DNA of 64,000 nt, from assembly GCA_030686995.1 (NCBI GenBank), contig CM060704.1:110552542-110616541 (forward strand), read 5' to 3'. Position numbers and translations under genes: made by a program. Under the pieces are notes generated by a model, which was given only the letters and a program-made list of their open reading frames with translations, did no database searches and was not told where the DNA came from. The stretch is from Artemisia argyi. Lineage: Eukaryota > Streptophyta > Magnoliopsida > Asterales > Asteraceae. This document shows positions 11,798 to 22,895 of the stretch, piece by piece (positions within the stretch are counted from its first letter, which is position 1; every line of letters begins with the position of its first letter).

Positions 11798-14741
11798 AGG
11801 ACTGGCTTCACATATCCTTAGTACATAACATATATCAAAAAGAAAATAGAAAAATATAAAACCAATATAAACCATAAAAATTAGAAAATCATAAAAACCA
11901 AAAACATTCTTCTCACGACATGTCTCTTGTGTAATCAATATTATGTACGCTTCTAGAAATGTCATTCAATAATGACACGGAATCATACATATGCTTAAGC
12001 AAGAGTTTTTCGGTTTCAAATAAAGTTTTTCTCTAAAACATGTCGTTCCTCAAAATATTCTTCAAAATTATGGCTTGTAGTCATTTCAGGCTGCAACCCG
12101 GACTTCAAAAATATGGCTTGCTATTACTTCAGATAGCAACCCGGTTTTCAAAATGAGGAAAACATGTCGCCAAAAAGACGGTTGTTCCTTGTAAAGGGTG
12201 CCGTTCATCCGAGCGTGAATTACTTTATATTCATGCACCCTCGATCTAATGTACACTTCAGTGCATTATTTCTTGATAAAGAAGAGAAATCTTCTTTTTA
12301 TCGCCAAATACTTTCCCTTCTATGATTTTTTCGGAAAGTATTTGTGCAAAACTTGGTGGTACCATGAGATTTTGATTAAAAATCAAATTGAACTCAAAAG
12401 TTTGAGAAAATGTTTCACTCAATCAATGACATCACTTATTTAAGCTTTAACATCCGTCATTGATTGAGGGGGAGAGTGATTTTTCTCAAAATTTTACGTA
12501 TCATCAAAACTCTCCATACTTTGTACAAAAACCTGGCAACAATATACTTTGTGATGGTTATGTGTCAGAATGAGAAATTTTTAAAGTGTTTTCGTTAAAA
12601 ACTTCGAATCTTTTGTAAACTCTTCAAATCTGACACATAACAACCTCCCTCACAAATTGAGGGGGAGCAAGAAAAAGTTCCTTTTATCAGAAAATATTAA
12701 AATTGACCGCATTTCTCTCCCAAAAGCTTTCTAACTTATTTAAATCAATTGAGATCCAAAATCTCAAAAGATTTGAAATTTTTGATCGGGGGAGAAAATG
12801 TGATTTAAATATGAAATCTGATTCAAATGTGATCTTTTGGACTCAATAAATGTGCTCCCACATATGTGCTAAACTCTTTCGAATATCGATGCACATATTA
12901 AGGGGGAGCAAAAGGCGTTTGTGGAAGTTATACTAAAGACCGACCATTTATCTTTATGCATGGAGTTATAAGGTTGGTGAAGTTTAGGTATGAGTTCCCA
13001 TGATCCACCAGAACCGGAAGGATCTTCCCAGGGACAATCCTCTAGATAGATTAGAAGTCCTTAGGAATGATTGAAAAAAGGAGTAAAGTGAGAAAGGGAA
13101 GAGTGCGGACTGAGATAGAGCTAGGACTGGAACATACCCAACAAGGTTCTAGTGGTGAAGTCTCGGTAAGCACTGAAGGGGTTGAAGAATTATAAAGAAT
13201 TGAAATGAGAAATGGTGAAAAGAAATAGCCCTCCATATATTCAACCTTTGGGCAGAAACCGGGTTCAATTCATAATCTACTGGCGGTTACTAAGGTAACA
13301 CCGGTATTGAAGACAAGACGTCATGGACCCAGTGACGCACTGCACTAAACTTCCCAACCACTCAAGTTCTCTTAAAAGAGCTTGTTTCATTCTCACGGGG
13401 AACCCTGTGCAATGTATCGACCGCTCATTATGAGCTATGTTGATACCAAAACAGGAGACGCCTCCCCAGTCTCCAGAAGCGGATCAAAACGCACTACTGA
13501 GTCTAGAGCCATGAGATCATCCATAAATCTCGTTAGGACACACTTCCAAATATGCTTATTGTTTCACAGAATGTGGAAAATAAGATAAAAATATTTAGAG
13601 TCCTACGCATTATCCTTGTGGTACTGCCAGAACATCCGAGTGATATGAAAATATTCACAATGAAGATGGAAATCCTTCTAAAGCGAACATCACTCAAGCT
13701 CTTGGTAGGTGACATGTGAGATCCATCTTGGATCAATGATCAAATGACAACTGGAAAGCAACAATGGTGCGATTCAAAATTGAATCAAACTTGTTCCAGG
13801 ATACGGATTGACGGATACTTTTGCTAAAACCTTTCAATGTGCTCACAAACTAACTTTTCGAGCACATTGATTGTGTGTAATCTTTCAAACAAAAGTATTT
13901 TTGATGGAAATGTGATTCAAAGATAAAACCTCTCGTCGTGTCTCAAAAATGTTAATCATATGACACGCGAGTGATTTCTATAAATCAATTTCTCATCAAT
14001 CCGTAAATGTCAATTCACCGATTCACTCTATCGTGTTGTCTGCTTTGAGACGTTTCGGTATGAGAACATGCTAAGTATGAAGATTCCGAAGTGGATTCTT
14101 TGGAAAATTCATTACTACAAGCTGGAAATTCTTGTCAAGGAGAGTCTTCTTTAAAAGAGACTCTACCTGATCACAGGTCGGTTTTCAAAAAACCGGAGGG
14201 TAGTCTGTCCTCGCAGAACGAATGACAAAGCCATATTCGTTCTCTATCTTTATTGCTAACTGTTTTATTTCAGGGACACATATAAAGATGGCGTTGATGG
14301 CTCCTATTTCTAGCTGAATCAGGTCAATCCATACCTCATGCTCACACATCCTCCACACTATCAATAACGATAAGAGACTTGCTACAACAAATGTCGAGAG
14401 ACTACCAACAACGTTTCCGCAACTCTGATGAAAAAGTCTCCTGATCTGCAACTCTGATGTGAAGTCTCCTAATACTGAAGGGTGTGAGCATGACGGTCCT
14501 AAAGTCACTACATCACATGAAGGCGATACTACTATAGATGAGCTTGGAGATTTACTATGGCTGATGATCTCAAAGAAGCTCAAAGATCACACAACTCAAA
14601 GGAACTCAAAACACAAGTTCATTGCTTGAAGTACAAAGTGTGCGGAAAAGTGAAGAATCAGAACCTACGAGCTACTAAGACGAAAGAATGCTTAAAGACC
14701 AAAGTGCTTAATTTCAAAGGTGACCTCGCTTAGGGGGAGAT
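11798..14741 (+). other. Copia B 2.9-kb non-coding 3' region with repeated polypurine motifs
   Basis: No sense-strand gene is seen. GGGGGAG-type polypurine motifs occur at about 12466, 12661, 12788 and 12901, and the real tract is at 14733-14741 next to the LTR. A ~45-bp motif (TATGGCTTG...CAACCCGG...TTCAAAA) is tandemly repeated at about 12070-12160. A splice-acceptor-like sequence (TGCTAACTGTTTTATTTCAG) lies at about 14255-14275. Multiple polypurine tracts upstream of the 3' LTR are described for Sireviruses, which fits the placement. Confidence 0.7.
14731..14741 (+). other. Copia B polypurine tract
   Basis: TAGGGGGAGAT directly abuts the 3' LTR. It is the expected plus-strand primer. Confidence 0.85.
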
Positions 14742-15128
14742 TGTTAGGAATACGGATATTCCTGTAAAAGTCTCGGTCACCTAATTATTGTAATAGCATT
14801 CAAGTTAGCTCGTAGTTAGTTTATTATTTAGTTAAGTATTAGTTTAGTCTAAGTAACATCGTGGAAGAAGGACGGGTCTTACCCACTGTATGCCTGATCC
14901 ACAGCCCGGGTGTGGGCGTTTTTATGTTTCTTTGTAGGATAAGTATAAATACCCCTCTCCACATGTGGAGAGGGTTGGACCTTCATTCACAAGCTAATAC
15001 ATTTCTAGTTTCTCTCAAGGCTCCCATATATTTCTCTCTCTAAAACTCCTCATCTTTTCTTCTCTTCTCCTTTAATTCGATCCAACAACAAGAACCATAC
15101 ATGTTTGTGACTTGATTGATTCTCTACA
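14742..15128 (+). repeat. Copia B 3' LTR
   Basis: 387 bp with the same ends, TATA box and palindrome as the 5' LTR. Six substitutions are seen by eye. It is followed by the TTTTG duplication at 15129-15133. Confidence 0.95.
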
Positions 15129-15133
15129 TTTTG

Positions 15134-15655
15134 AAAATAAGAAGACTGAAGACTCTGGAAAAAAGTCCAAGATAATCTCATTCTCTGGTTGAATCTAAAG
15201 AAGGAAAATATCTTATGTTCAACAGAGAAGATGAAAGCTTCACAGTATTCAATATGTTATGGGATGTTTTGCATTTTATCAAAAGAAAAGATCTCTATGA
15301 CTTATATATGCAAGTGCAGACATACTATGCAGAGATTGAAGCATCATGAGTGGGATTAATTTTGCTTGGAGATTTAATTACCATCTGGGAAACTGAAGAA
15401 ACAAGTGTTGATCCTCTGTGGAATGATCAAGAGAATTGGGAAATCACAAGATGGAGATTCTTTGAGTCATCAGGAGTTCATGCACTAGAGATGGAAGATG
15501 GTACCATGATTCATATGCTTGCTGAGAGGAGATATCCATTGATCAGAGAAATTATGCTCAGAATGCTGGATCATGGAATGGAACTTGAAGATGAATCTGA
15601 GGTAGCTTTGGATGTTATCAAGCTATTTATCAGATGGACTAAGTCTGAAGAATAA
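15134..15655 (+). pseudogene. Copia A extra 3' ORF, second part
   Basis: Continues the frame cut at 1978 (DFENKKTEDSGKK), shifts frame near 15188, then reads ESKEGKYLMFNRE... up to TGA 15347-15349, and on to GLILLGDL ... WTKSEE-stop at 15655. The end (MIHMLAERRYPL; MLRMLDHGMELEDESEVAL) is a compact helical domain that I recall at the C-terminus of composite-family copia-associated proteins. Its role is unknown. The frameshift and stop show that copia A is dead. Confidence 0.7.
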
Positions 15656-16558
15656 TATTGCAAAATACTGGTATGATTTGTTTTGTATAATAAGTATTTT
15701 TCAAAGTACTGCAAAGACAAATAGTACTTTATCAAAGTACTGCTTGCTGATATAAACCAGTATAAGTCCTTTAAAATAAAATAAAAATTTTTTGATGTTT
15801 AAAAGTGAAATAAAAGGATTTGAAAAGAAACATATGGTGTTAGTATTTATACTGCACAACAAATGGTAATCAACTCACCATGTTTAACAGACAAGAAAGA
15901 GTTTGACTCATCATGAGGGTACGGCTCTGATGTGATAATCAAATCCGTTTTTAGTTGACAATTTACTAAAAATTGTATGGTTTCAACTCACCATATCTGT
16001 ATAAGTGAAGAGTTGGCTAGCCCAAAAGGAAAAATGGCTTGTGGTAAAGGCTGTGAAAAATCCATTTTTGGTAATTAGTTCACCATGGTTGATATCAAAG
16101 AACTAACTAGTCCAAAAGCAAACGGCTATTGGTAAAGACTACTCAAATCCGTTGATAGCTGATGATTTGCTAAAAATCATGTGGTTATCAATGTACCATG
16201 GTTGTTCTAACCTAAAACATTGCCTGCTCCAGAGTTAATAGCTTTGGTAAAGAGACATCAAAATCCATTAATTTTCAATGATTCACCTCTCACAGGAGTT
16301 CGCACACCTGGAAGTGATGAGAATAGTATGAAACTTTATAAGATTTGATGACTATTGTACCAAAATGTTGCTGAGTAGCTGAGGAAGATTATTCCAGAAA
16401 AGATATCAAATTGATGCTGATAAAGAGTACTTTGACACATGACAGATAGAAGATAAAGAGATAAAGAAACAATCTTTCTGAATGATTAAAGATTTTGAAG
16501 ATCAAAGATAACAAAGAAACTTGAAATCAAGCAAGTGGAGTTCAAGTTAGGGGAGGAT
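15656..16558 (+). repeat. Copia A 3' non-coding region with degenerate ~115-bp repeats, and polypurine tract
   Basis: Three to four diverged copies of a unit containing CAAATCCGTT...TGGTTTCAACTCACCAT...GGTAAAG lie between about 15840 and 16270. The segment ends with the polypurine tract TTAGGGGAGGA at about 16547-16557, next to the LTR. No gene is seen. Confidence 0.65.
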
Positions 16559-17086
16559 TGTTGGGATATAAAAGATCAAGGTACTTCTGTATGTCAAAGT
16601 ACTACTGCATGAAGAATAAAGTCAAAGTACTGCTGAAGATAAAAGTCAAAGTACTGTTGTTTACTGAAGAATGTTCAAAGTACTTCGAAGGATACAAGGA
16701 CTTAAGTGCAATATTAGTTAAAGGATTAATGTGTAATATTGAACGAATATTCAAGAATTAGTTAGGGACAATGACTTATCGTTCAAGTTATATGTTGTAA
16801 ACCGACTTAAGGTTATCTATATAAAGAGCCTTAAGAGGTATTAGTCGATATATGTTTTTAGAGTTGTTCAAAGTCGATAATAGTTAGGAATTGTTAGTGA
16901 ATCTGTGTAACAAAGCAGGTTCAAAGTTTGGTTAATATAAAAGTTCTTCTTAAGCTTTGTGTTAGTAGATTCCGCATACTTTACAAGGTTAAGCAGTGTT
17001 TCAATATTAATAGTGTTAAGTTTACTTAATATTATTAAACCTTTATAAGCTACAAAGTAGTTTGATCAGAGTACATCGATCCAACA
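16559..17086 (+). repeat. Copia A 3' LTR
   Basis: 528 bp beginning TGTTGGGATA and ending GATCCAACA, so the ends are a 6-bp inverted repeat TGTTGG/CCAACA. The first 130 bp contain five copies of (T)CAAAGTACT or CAAGGTACT followed by TCTG-like bases. A TATA box (TATATAAAG) lies at about 16818. The next base, 17087, is inside the gypsy RNase H/pol frame. The candidate duplication GTGCG (17087-17091) cannot be checked because the partner is off the left edge. Confidence 0.85.
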
Positions 17087-18353
17087 GTGCGGTATCGGTA
17101 TCTGGCTTTTCAACAATAAAGTCAGCTAGTATTTGCCCCTTGATTGCAGTGCGTGGTCTATACGAGATGTTATACTCACTCAACAACACACTCCACTTTT
17201 GTAGCCGTCCTGATGCGTCAGGTTTAGAGATAACTTGTTTGATGGGCTGGTCCGTGATTACAGCTATTGGGTGCGCCTGGAAGTATCTGCGCAGTCTTTT
17301 AGCTGCGAATACTAGAGCTAGGACCAGCTTTTCCATAGCGTTGTAGTTGGTCTCTGTCTTTTTCAGTGCCTTGCTTACAAAGTATATGGGCCTTTGAACG
17401 GAGTTCCTATCTGTCAATAGTACTGCCCTGACTACTCCATGGGTTGCAGATAAGTACATGATCAACTCTTCCCCTGGTCGCGGTGCGACAAGTTTGGGAA
17501 GTGATGCCAGATACTGTTTTAGTTGTTGGAAGGCTTCCTCTGCCTCCTCAGTCCAACGAAAGTCTCCCTTTTTTGTGCACTTCGTGAGTGTTTTGAAGAG
17601 AGGGAGTGATTTGTCTGCTGACTTGGATAAAAAACGGTTTAGCCCAGCTAGCTTTCCGTTTAATGACTGGACTTCTTTCAATGTGCGCGGTGAGGGAAGA
17701 TCGATGACAGCTTTTGTCTTTTCTTGGCAAGGCTTGATGCCGTCAGGTTCTATCAAATACCCAAGGAACATGCCTTCTGTCGCGCTAAATGTGCACTTCT
17801 TGGGATTTAACTTCATGTTTATTTTTCCCAATGTTTTGAACGTCTCCTCAATGTCGCGCACCAATTCTTCCTCTGTGTGACTCTTTATAACAAGGTCATC
17901 AACGTAAACTTCTAGGTTGCGACCTACTTGCCTCTCAAAATCCATGTCCACCAATCGCTGGTATGTTGCGCCCGCGTTCTTTAGACCAAAGGGCATTTTT
18001 GTGTAGCAATATACTCCTTGGCTTGTGTGGAAGGCTATTTTTTCTTCATCCTCCTCTGCCATCTAAATTTGATGGTACCCTTTGTATGCATCTAGGAAGC
18101 ATTTAAAGGGATATCCGCATAGGGATTCTATCTTCCAGTCAATTTCTGGTAGCGGATAGCAGTCTTGTGGACATGCCTTATTAAGATCAGTGAAGTCTAC
18201 GCACATTCTCCAACTGCCATCACTCTTTTTTACCATTATTGGGTTTGAAAGCCAGTCATGGTAGTAGACTTCCCGCATGATGCCTGCGTCTACCAGTTTG
18301 TGCACTTCTTCCAAGATGGCTTTTGCGCGATCAGGAGCTTGGCCGCTCTTTTT
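17087..18353 (-). pseudogene. pol: Gypsy reverse transcriptase and RNase H, truncated
   Basis: RT starts with KAILEEVHKLVDAGIMREV and continues with SNPIMVKKSDGSWRMCVDFTDLNKACP, HTSQGVYCYTKMPFGLKNAGATYQ and the catalytic YVDD (about 17895-17906). RNase H follows (PIYFVSKALKKTETNY, AVITDQPIKQV) and the frame is cut after ADFIVEKPDTDTA at 17087. A TAG at 18063-18065 falls between YHQI and MAEEDE, where the family has Gln. Another TAG at 18354-18356 separates this part from gag-protease. Both are consistent with CAG-to-TAG. Confidence 0.88.
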
Positions 18354-21012
18354 CTATCGTATTGGGGCAAATCCTTGTCGGATTTGTAGCTTGTGTTCCG
18401 TAATAGAGCGTGGCACTTCGGTCATGTGCTTTGGTTCCCACGCAAAGATATTTAGGTTCTTTTGCAAGAGTACGCACACAGCTGCTTTACCTTTATCAGA
18501 TAGAGATCCTCTAATCGATATTTGTTGATCTGGGTAATCAGGGTGAATGGCAACCTTTAGGTTCGGTATTTTTACTGCGCGCTGTTCTGGAACATTCTCC
18601 ACCTCATTGGTTACCGCATTGCATTCTTTAGGTGGCACCGTAGTATTGTAGAGGGTGACAATCCCTCCTTCTACTAGAAATTTGAGTATCCTATGTGCAG
18701 TGGATGGTACATCACGCATGGATGATATTCCAGGTCTCCCAATGATGCCGTTGTACGGTGAAGGAGACTTGATTATCATGAAGCTTATCCACGTTGCTGT
18801 AGAGTGTTGTTCATCGCCCACAACTACAAGTAAGCGTAATTGCCCCATAGGCCATATCTTTTCTCCTGTGAAGCCAGTCAGTGACGTCGTGGCCGGTATT
18901 AACTGACTTTGTATCTCAAGTCGTAGCCTTTTAAAGCAGTGTTCATACAGAATATCTGCGGATGCTCCTCCATCGATATACATGCGGCAAATATCGTGTC
19001 CCCTAATATGTATCTCAATGGTTAGTGGCACTATTACTGCATTGTCTGCAGCTAGGGTGGGGAAGGATATCTCATTTTCTGAAGAGAATTTTTGGCTGAA
19101 TTTTTGCTTTGTTTTGCGCTGCCATGACTGTATCATGTAGATGATGTCCGCTTTGTCTTTGGAAGGTTCTTTTTTACCTCCATTCTTTTGTTTGTCCTTC
19201 CCTTCTTTAATGTTTTTAACGAGGTGATCCATTTTACCCTCCTTTACTAACTTGTCAATTAGTTGTCGTAGCTGGACACACTCGTTGGTGGTATGGCCCT
19301 TTTGTCCATGGTATTCGCAGTATCCGTTTCCTATACGCTTATCCTCTGGGGTGCGCATTGGTGGGGGTTTTGGGAAGTTTGCGCCTTCTGTTACAAATAT
19401 TTCCCTCGGAGTCTTTGTGAGGGGGGTATACTTGTCATTATCTCGTCCACTTCCCTGACTACGATAATTCCTGCTGCGATTGCTGCTCTGATCAATGGAT
19501 TGTCTCCTAGGCTGTTCTTGCTGCCTATAATTTGAGTAGCCTTTTTTACTGTCCGCAGCGGCTGCTTGTCCTTGGATGAAGGATCTTGTGCGCTTCATTA
19601 GTTCATCAAAAGTTTGGGGAACCTTGTCATTTAACTTCCTAATGAGTTCTGGGTTATTAATCCCATTCATGAACCCTGAAATTTTTAGGACTTCGGGACA
19701 CGCCTTGACATGTATACATTCGTCTTTGAAGCGTTCCATATAAGTACTGGTTGATTCCCCTTGGCGCTGTTTTACTCTGGCTAATTCAACAGGGTTTTTA
19801 GCGCACTTCTTTCTTTGGGTGAAGTTTAAGCTGAATGCTTTTCGCAATTCTTCAAACCCGTCTATGCTCCTTCGTGGAAGCTTGCTAAACCAAGTGCGTG
19901 CATTCCCTACTAATGTGGAGTTAAACATATGACACCACACAGGTTGTTGCCAATTTTCAATAGTAGAAGCGGATTCGAAAATTTTTAGGTGGTCATCATG
20001 ATCACCCGTTCCATCATATGTTTTAACATTAGTGGACATGCGCCTTTTCTTATGATCGGAGTAATCGGTGATGCGTCGTGTAAATGCATCAACTTTCTGG
20101 CGACGCCAAGGAAGAGATATGTCTTCGTCCTCTACCTCGCGACGTCTTCCTCTGGACTTCCAGTGTCCTGTCTCTTTATCCTCGTTGTCCGAGGAGTCAC
20201 TGGAGGAGAGGTTATCTCTTTTGCGGCGCTTGCGCCAGTTTTCCTCAGAGGAAGAGCTTGAGGGGCTTTCACTTGGGGAAGTTCGCCTTCCTAACCTGTC
20301 GTGAATTCCTCTGCTCCCCGACCTGGAGGAGCCTTCACTTGGTGAATGTTGACGTCCAAGTCTATCTTGCATCCTTCGACTACCAAGTCTGGAGTGAACA
20401 TTGGTGCGCCTCTCGCCATCTTCGTATTCCTCCGAGTATTGTGAGTCAGATGTTGTACCGAGTCTATCATGGATATTGGTACGTCTTTCGTTATTTTCGC
20501 GGCCCCCTCTTTGGTAGCGAGGTGGTGATGTTTCGCGTTCAGGACCAAAGTTAAGCCGGGCTTGCAGGCTCATACTTGACCTTCTCCTTTCTTCTTCTTG
20601 CATGAGGGCGGTTAGAGTTTCGTAATTTTGGGATACAAAATTACTTAACGTTAAATCAGGCGCGTCCTCATCCGCTGCAAGAATTTCTGCCTCAACATTA
20701 GGCGCCCTATCTTGGTTGGGTGCGCCAGGTGGTACAGTGTTGTCCACTATAGGTGTCGTTTGGTGGGGAGTATTGAAGAGGGTGCGCTGAAGTTCTTCAA
20801 CGCTTGGGACCACTGTGGTGGTTTGAGTAGTCCTTATAGGTAATTATACCGCTGGGAGAGGTAGGGTTGGTCCCGTTTCTTGGTGACCAGGCGCACTGGT
20901 TGTTCCAGAGGCATGCCTAGAGGTTGAGTCTTGAGGGTTCTTCCTCTGGGGGGTCACCACGTGTTTTTTTCAACTGCGGAGTCCGCTGGCTTGAGTTTTT
21001 GTTCTTCGTCAT
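18354..21012 (-). pseudogene. gag: Gypsy Gag-protease polyprotein
   Basis: The likely original ATG is at 21012-21010 (MTKNKNSSQRTPQ). A frameshift near 20930-20960 and a TAA at 20844-20846 disable the N-terminus. From about 20813 the frame is open for 819 codons: an RS/charged region, a retrotransposon Gag domain (ARTWFSKLPRRSIDGFEELR ... YMERFKDECIHV), a zinc-knuckle remnant CEYHGQKGHTTNEC, a Lys-rich stretch and an aspartic protease (MYIDGGASADILY; GIIGRPGISSM). It ends QGFAPIR-stop, then runs into RT in the same frame. It would encode the particle shell and processing protease. Confidence 0.85.
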
Positions 21013-21035
21013 TCTAGTTCTTAGTTCTTAGTGTA

Positions 21036-21055
21036 GGGTCCCACGGATGGCGCCA
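21036..21055 (-). other. Gypsy primer-binding site
   Basis: On the minus strand TGGCGCCATCCGTGGGACCC lies two bases after the LTR end. TGGCGCC-type primer sites are usual in Tat/Athila elements. Confidence 0.75.
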
Positions 21056-21057
21056 CT

Positions 21058-21568
21058 TGTTGATACAAAAGTTGGGCGTTCCTAGTTTGGACTCCTGCTC
21101 TCGTATCAATTAGCTCTTAATGCTTAAAACCTGCGTGCTAAGAAAGTAAACAAACACCGTTAGGCTTATCGTGGGATTGTCTCCCACGATTATCCTCCGG
21201 CGTGAGAGTAAGTAATCGGTTTAGGGTTATATTAAAGAGTTAGGGTTTCGTAAATCGTACCTTTAATGAGAATTATGTCATTCTATATATAGGCGCAGAA
21301 TCCTTGTAGGTTTCGTGCTCCTTACTCTTCGCACACATGGTGCTTATCCGGTCCAAGGATCGTTATCCGTAAATAGAAGATCCTTATCTATACCATAAAT
21401 AGTTTGGTTGGGCTTGGGCCTACGTGAGTCCAACCCATTGGTAGTGCGGCCCAAATCATTGTTATGATAGCCCACTCGTAGTGGGTTTGAGCTTTAGTAA
21501 TGTTTATCATTTGGGCTCACGGCCCAAATATAGACTATACGTCATCATATATCATTAAGGTTCCAACA
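21058..21568 (-). repeat. Gypsy 5' LTR
   Basis: 511 bp. On the minus strand it begins TGTTGGAACC and ends GTATCAACA, giving TG...CA ends. A TATA-like CTATATATAG lies at about 21283-21292. The partner LTR is outside the window, so the duplication cannot be tested. Confidence 0.8.
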
Positions 21569-22561
21569 ATTGTTGACTCGTGCACATCCCTACTTTAAGT
21601 TATACACTTTTACGATTATTGGTTTTCATGGTCTGTATTTGTTATATGTTGGTCACTTGGGTGAATGGAACATGGACCGCAAGCGGATTACTTGCTGAAA
21701 GTATAGTCCTGCGGGAGCCTGCTCTTCATTATAACATTAGGCATATTTTGACCATTTGACAGTTTTCTTTTAGCGCCAAGAAGGGTTTCTTTTGTTGGGT
21801 CAAGAACGAATTGTTTGTATAATTTTTACATTAAACTTGAGTACTAGTGTAATTAATATTTATATATATTTGGTTAGCTTTATTCTTTTCAATATTATTA
21901 TTAAACAAACAAAAATAAATAAATAAATATATGATATTATTATCGAGACTTCTAGTGACTGGAAGCTTCAGTCAGTAAGAAGAACCTTTCTGACAGAAAA
22001 TGCTGGTGATCAAATTATTATCGAGACTTTTGGAACACTCTCTCGTGACTGATAAGTCTGTAGGAAAATGCTGGTGATGAAATTTTTAGTGACTGCTCTC
22101 TTTTGTGGGAATAGATCGACAAAAACTGCTTTACTGGCTATTTTTATTTGTTACTTTCTTTCAGTAAGTAAAAGCCATTTTATTTCATAGCGGTACGAGA
22201 ATTGCAGACATGAGGGGAACCCGCGAGACACACACGTAACACACATTTAATGGAGATACTCTAACTCACAAAATATCACGATTGGTTGGCAGCATCTGGG
22301 TTTGACAAGATAGTACCATACACTTACTAGTAACAAGGAATATGATGCTCGCCGCTTTGCGGCGGGACTTTTTTTCGGTAGATAAATTTTTTAATTAGTT
22401 TGTGTTTAGTATGTTATCGCTATGGCGTATTGTTGTTTGACTTTCTGAATAGTCTATTATGTTGCTGCTGATTCTATTAAGTTTCGGTCCACAGCAAAGT
22501 ATTTACTCCGTATTTCTTTTTTGGTAAGTTCCATTCTTTTTCTGGATGGATTTTATATAAT

Positions 22562-22601
<40 letters not shown>

Positions 22602-22895
22602 AGGGTTTTTTGGTCAGCTACAATTGTCAAGGTTTTTGTATTTCAATGCTTCTCATTGCAGATTTGATTATCTAAAAGTAAGTTTGAGATTTCAAATTTT
22701 GAAATAATGCAGTTGATTGATCACGTCGAACAGTAATGGTTTGTCATTTGGGAAATAGTCTGTGTTTACTGTTTTTTTTGGGAAGGGTAATAGCATTTTT
22801 TATTAGTTGTTGTTTTTGGTTTTCACTATTTAAGATTTTTGGGTAATGGTTTTACTTGGCATTTCTTATTGTTTAGTTGAACTACTATTGGTCTA
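21569..22895. other. Non-coding, low-complexity DNA
   Basis: No gene is seen. Noted: a repeated phrase (AAATGCTGGTGATSAAAT with ATTATCGAGACTT) near 21940-22090, a small GC hairpin CGCCGC-TTT-GCGGCG at about 22351-22365, and a T37 tract at 22563-22599 followed by GCAG. Confidence 0.5.

Larger units (their letters stand above)
1979..15128 (+). mobile_element. Copia B: 13.15-kb Ty1/copia retrotransposon, both LTRs
   Basis: This is a full-length element with 387-bp LTRs (1979-2365 and 14742-15128), each beginning TGTTAGG and ending CTACA, flanked by the duplication TTTTG at 1974-1978 and 15129-15133. It has a Met-tRNA primer site, a ~1-kb leader, gag, a ~3.6-kb linker, PR-INT-RT-RNaseH in copia order, a 2.9-kb non-coding 3' region and a polypurine tract. 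By eye the LTRs differ at 6 of 387 positions. At the commonly used plant rate of 1.3e-8 per site per year this gives roughly 0.6 million years. All coding parts carry stops or frameshifts. The RT sequence ([16 protein letters not shown]) and repeated polypurine motifs suggest the Sirevirus/Maximus branch. Confidence 0.93.
1..17086 (+). mobile_element. Copia A: older Ty1/copia retrotransposon, 3' part only
   Basis: The element enters from the left edge and ends with an LTR at 16559-17086. The copia B insertion (1979-15128) interrupts it: deleting copia B and one TTTTG duplication rejoins one reading frame across 1978/15134. What is visible is an extra ORF downstream of where pol should lie, about 900 bp of non-coding DNA, a polypurine tract and the 3' LTR. 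An additional ORF after pol is a known feature of the Sirevirus branch of copia, which is the inferred placement. The right boundary lies inside the pol gene of a minus-strand gypsy element, so copia A inserted into that element. gag, pol and the 5' LTR are outside the window. Confidence 0.8.
17087..21568 (-). mobile_element. Ty3/gypsy retrotransposon, Tat-like, 5' part
   Basis: Reading on the minus strand: LTR 21568-21058, primer site, gag, protease, RT and RNase H, then truncation at 17087 by copia A. The rest (integrase and 3' LTR) would lie to the left of copia A, outside the window. A Gag with CEYHGQKGHTTNEC and a protease with YIDGGASADILY are typical of the Tat/Athila side of gypsy. 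Confidence 0.88.

Noticed and set aside
12249..13736. Short ORFs in the copia B 3' region
   Set aside because: Isolated, compositionally non-coding and without recognisable motifs.
17548..20554. Plus-strand ORFs across the gypsy element (up to 156 codons)
   Set aside because: Shadows antisense to well-supported minus-strand gag-pol.
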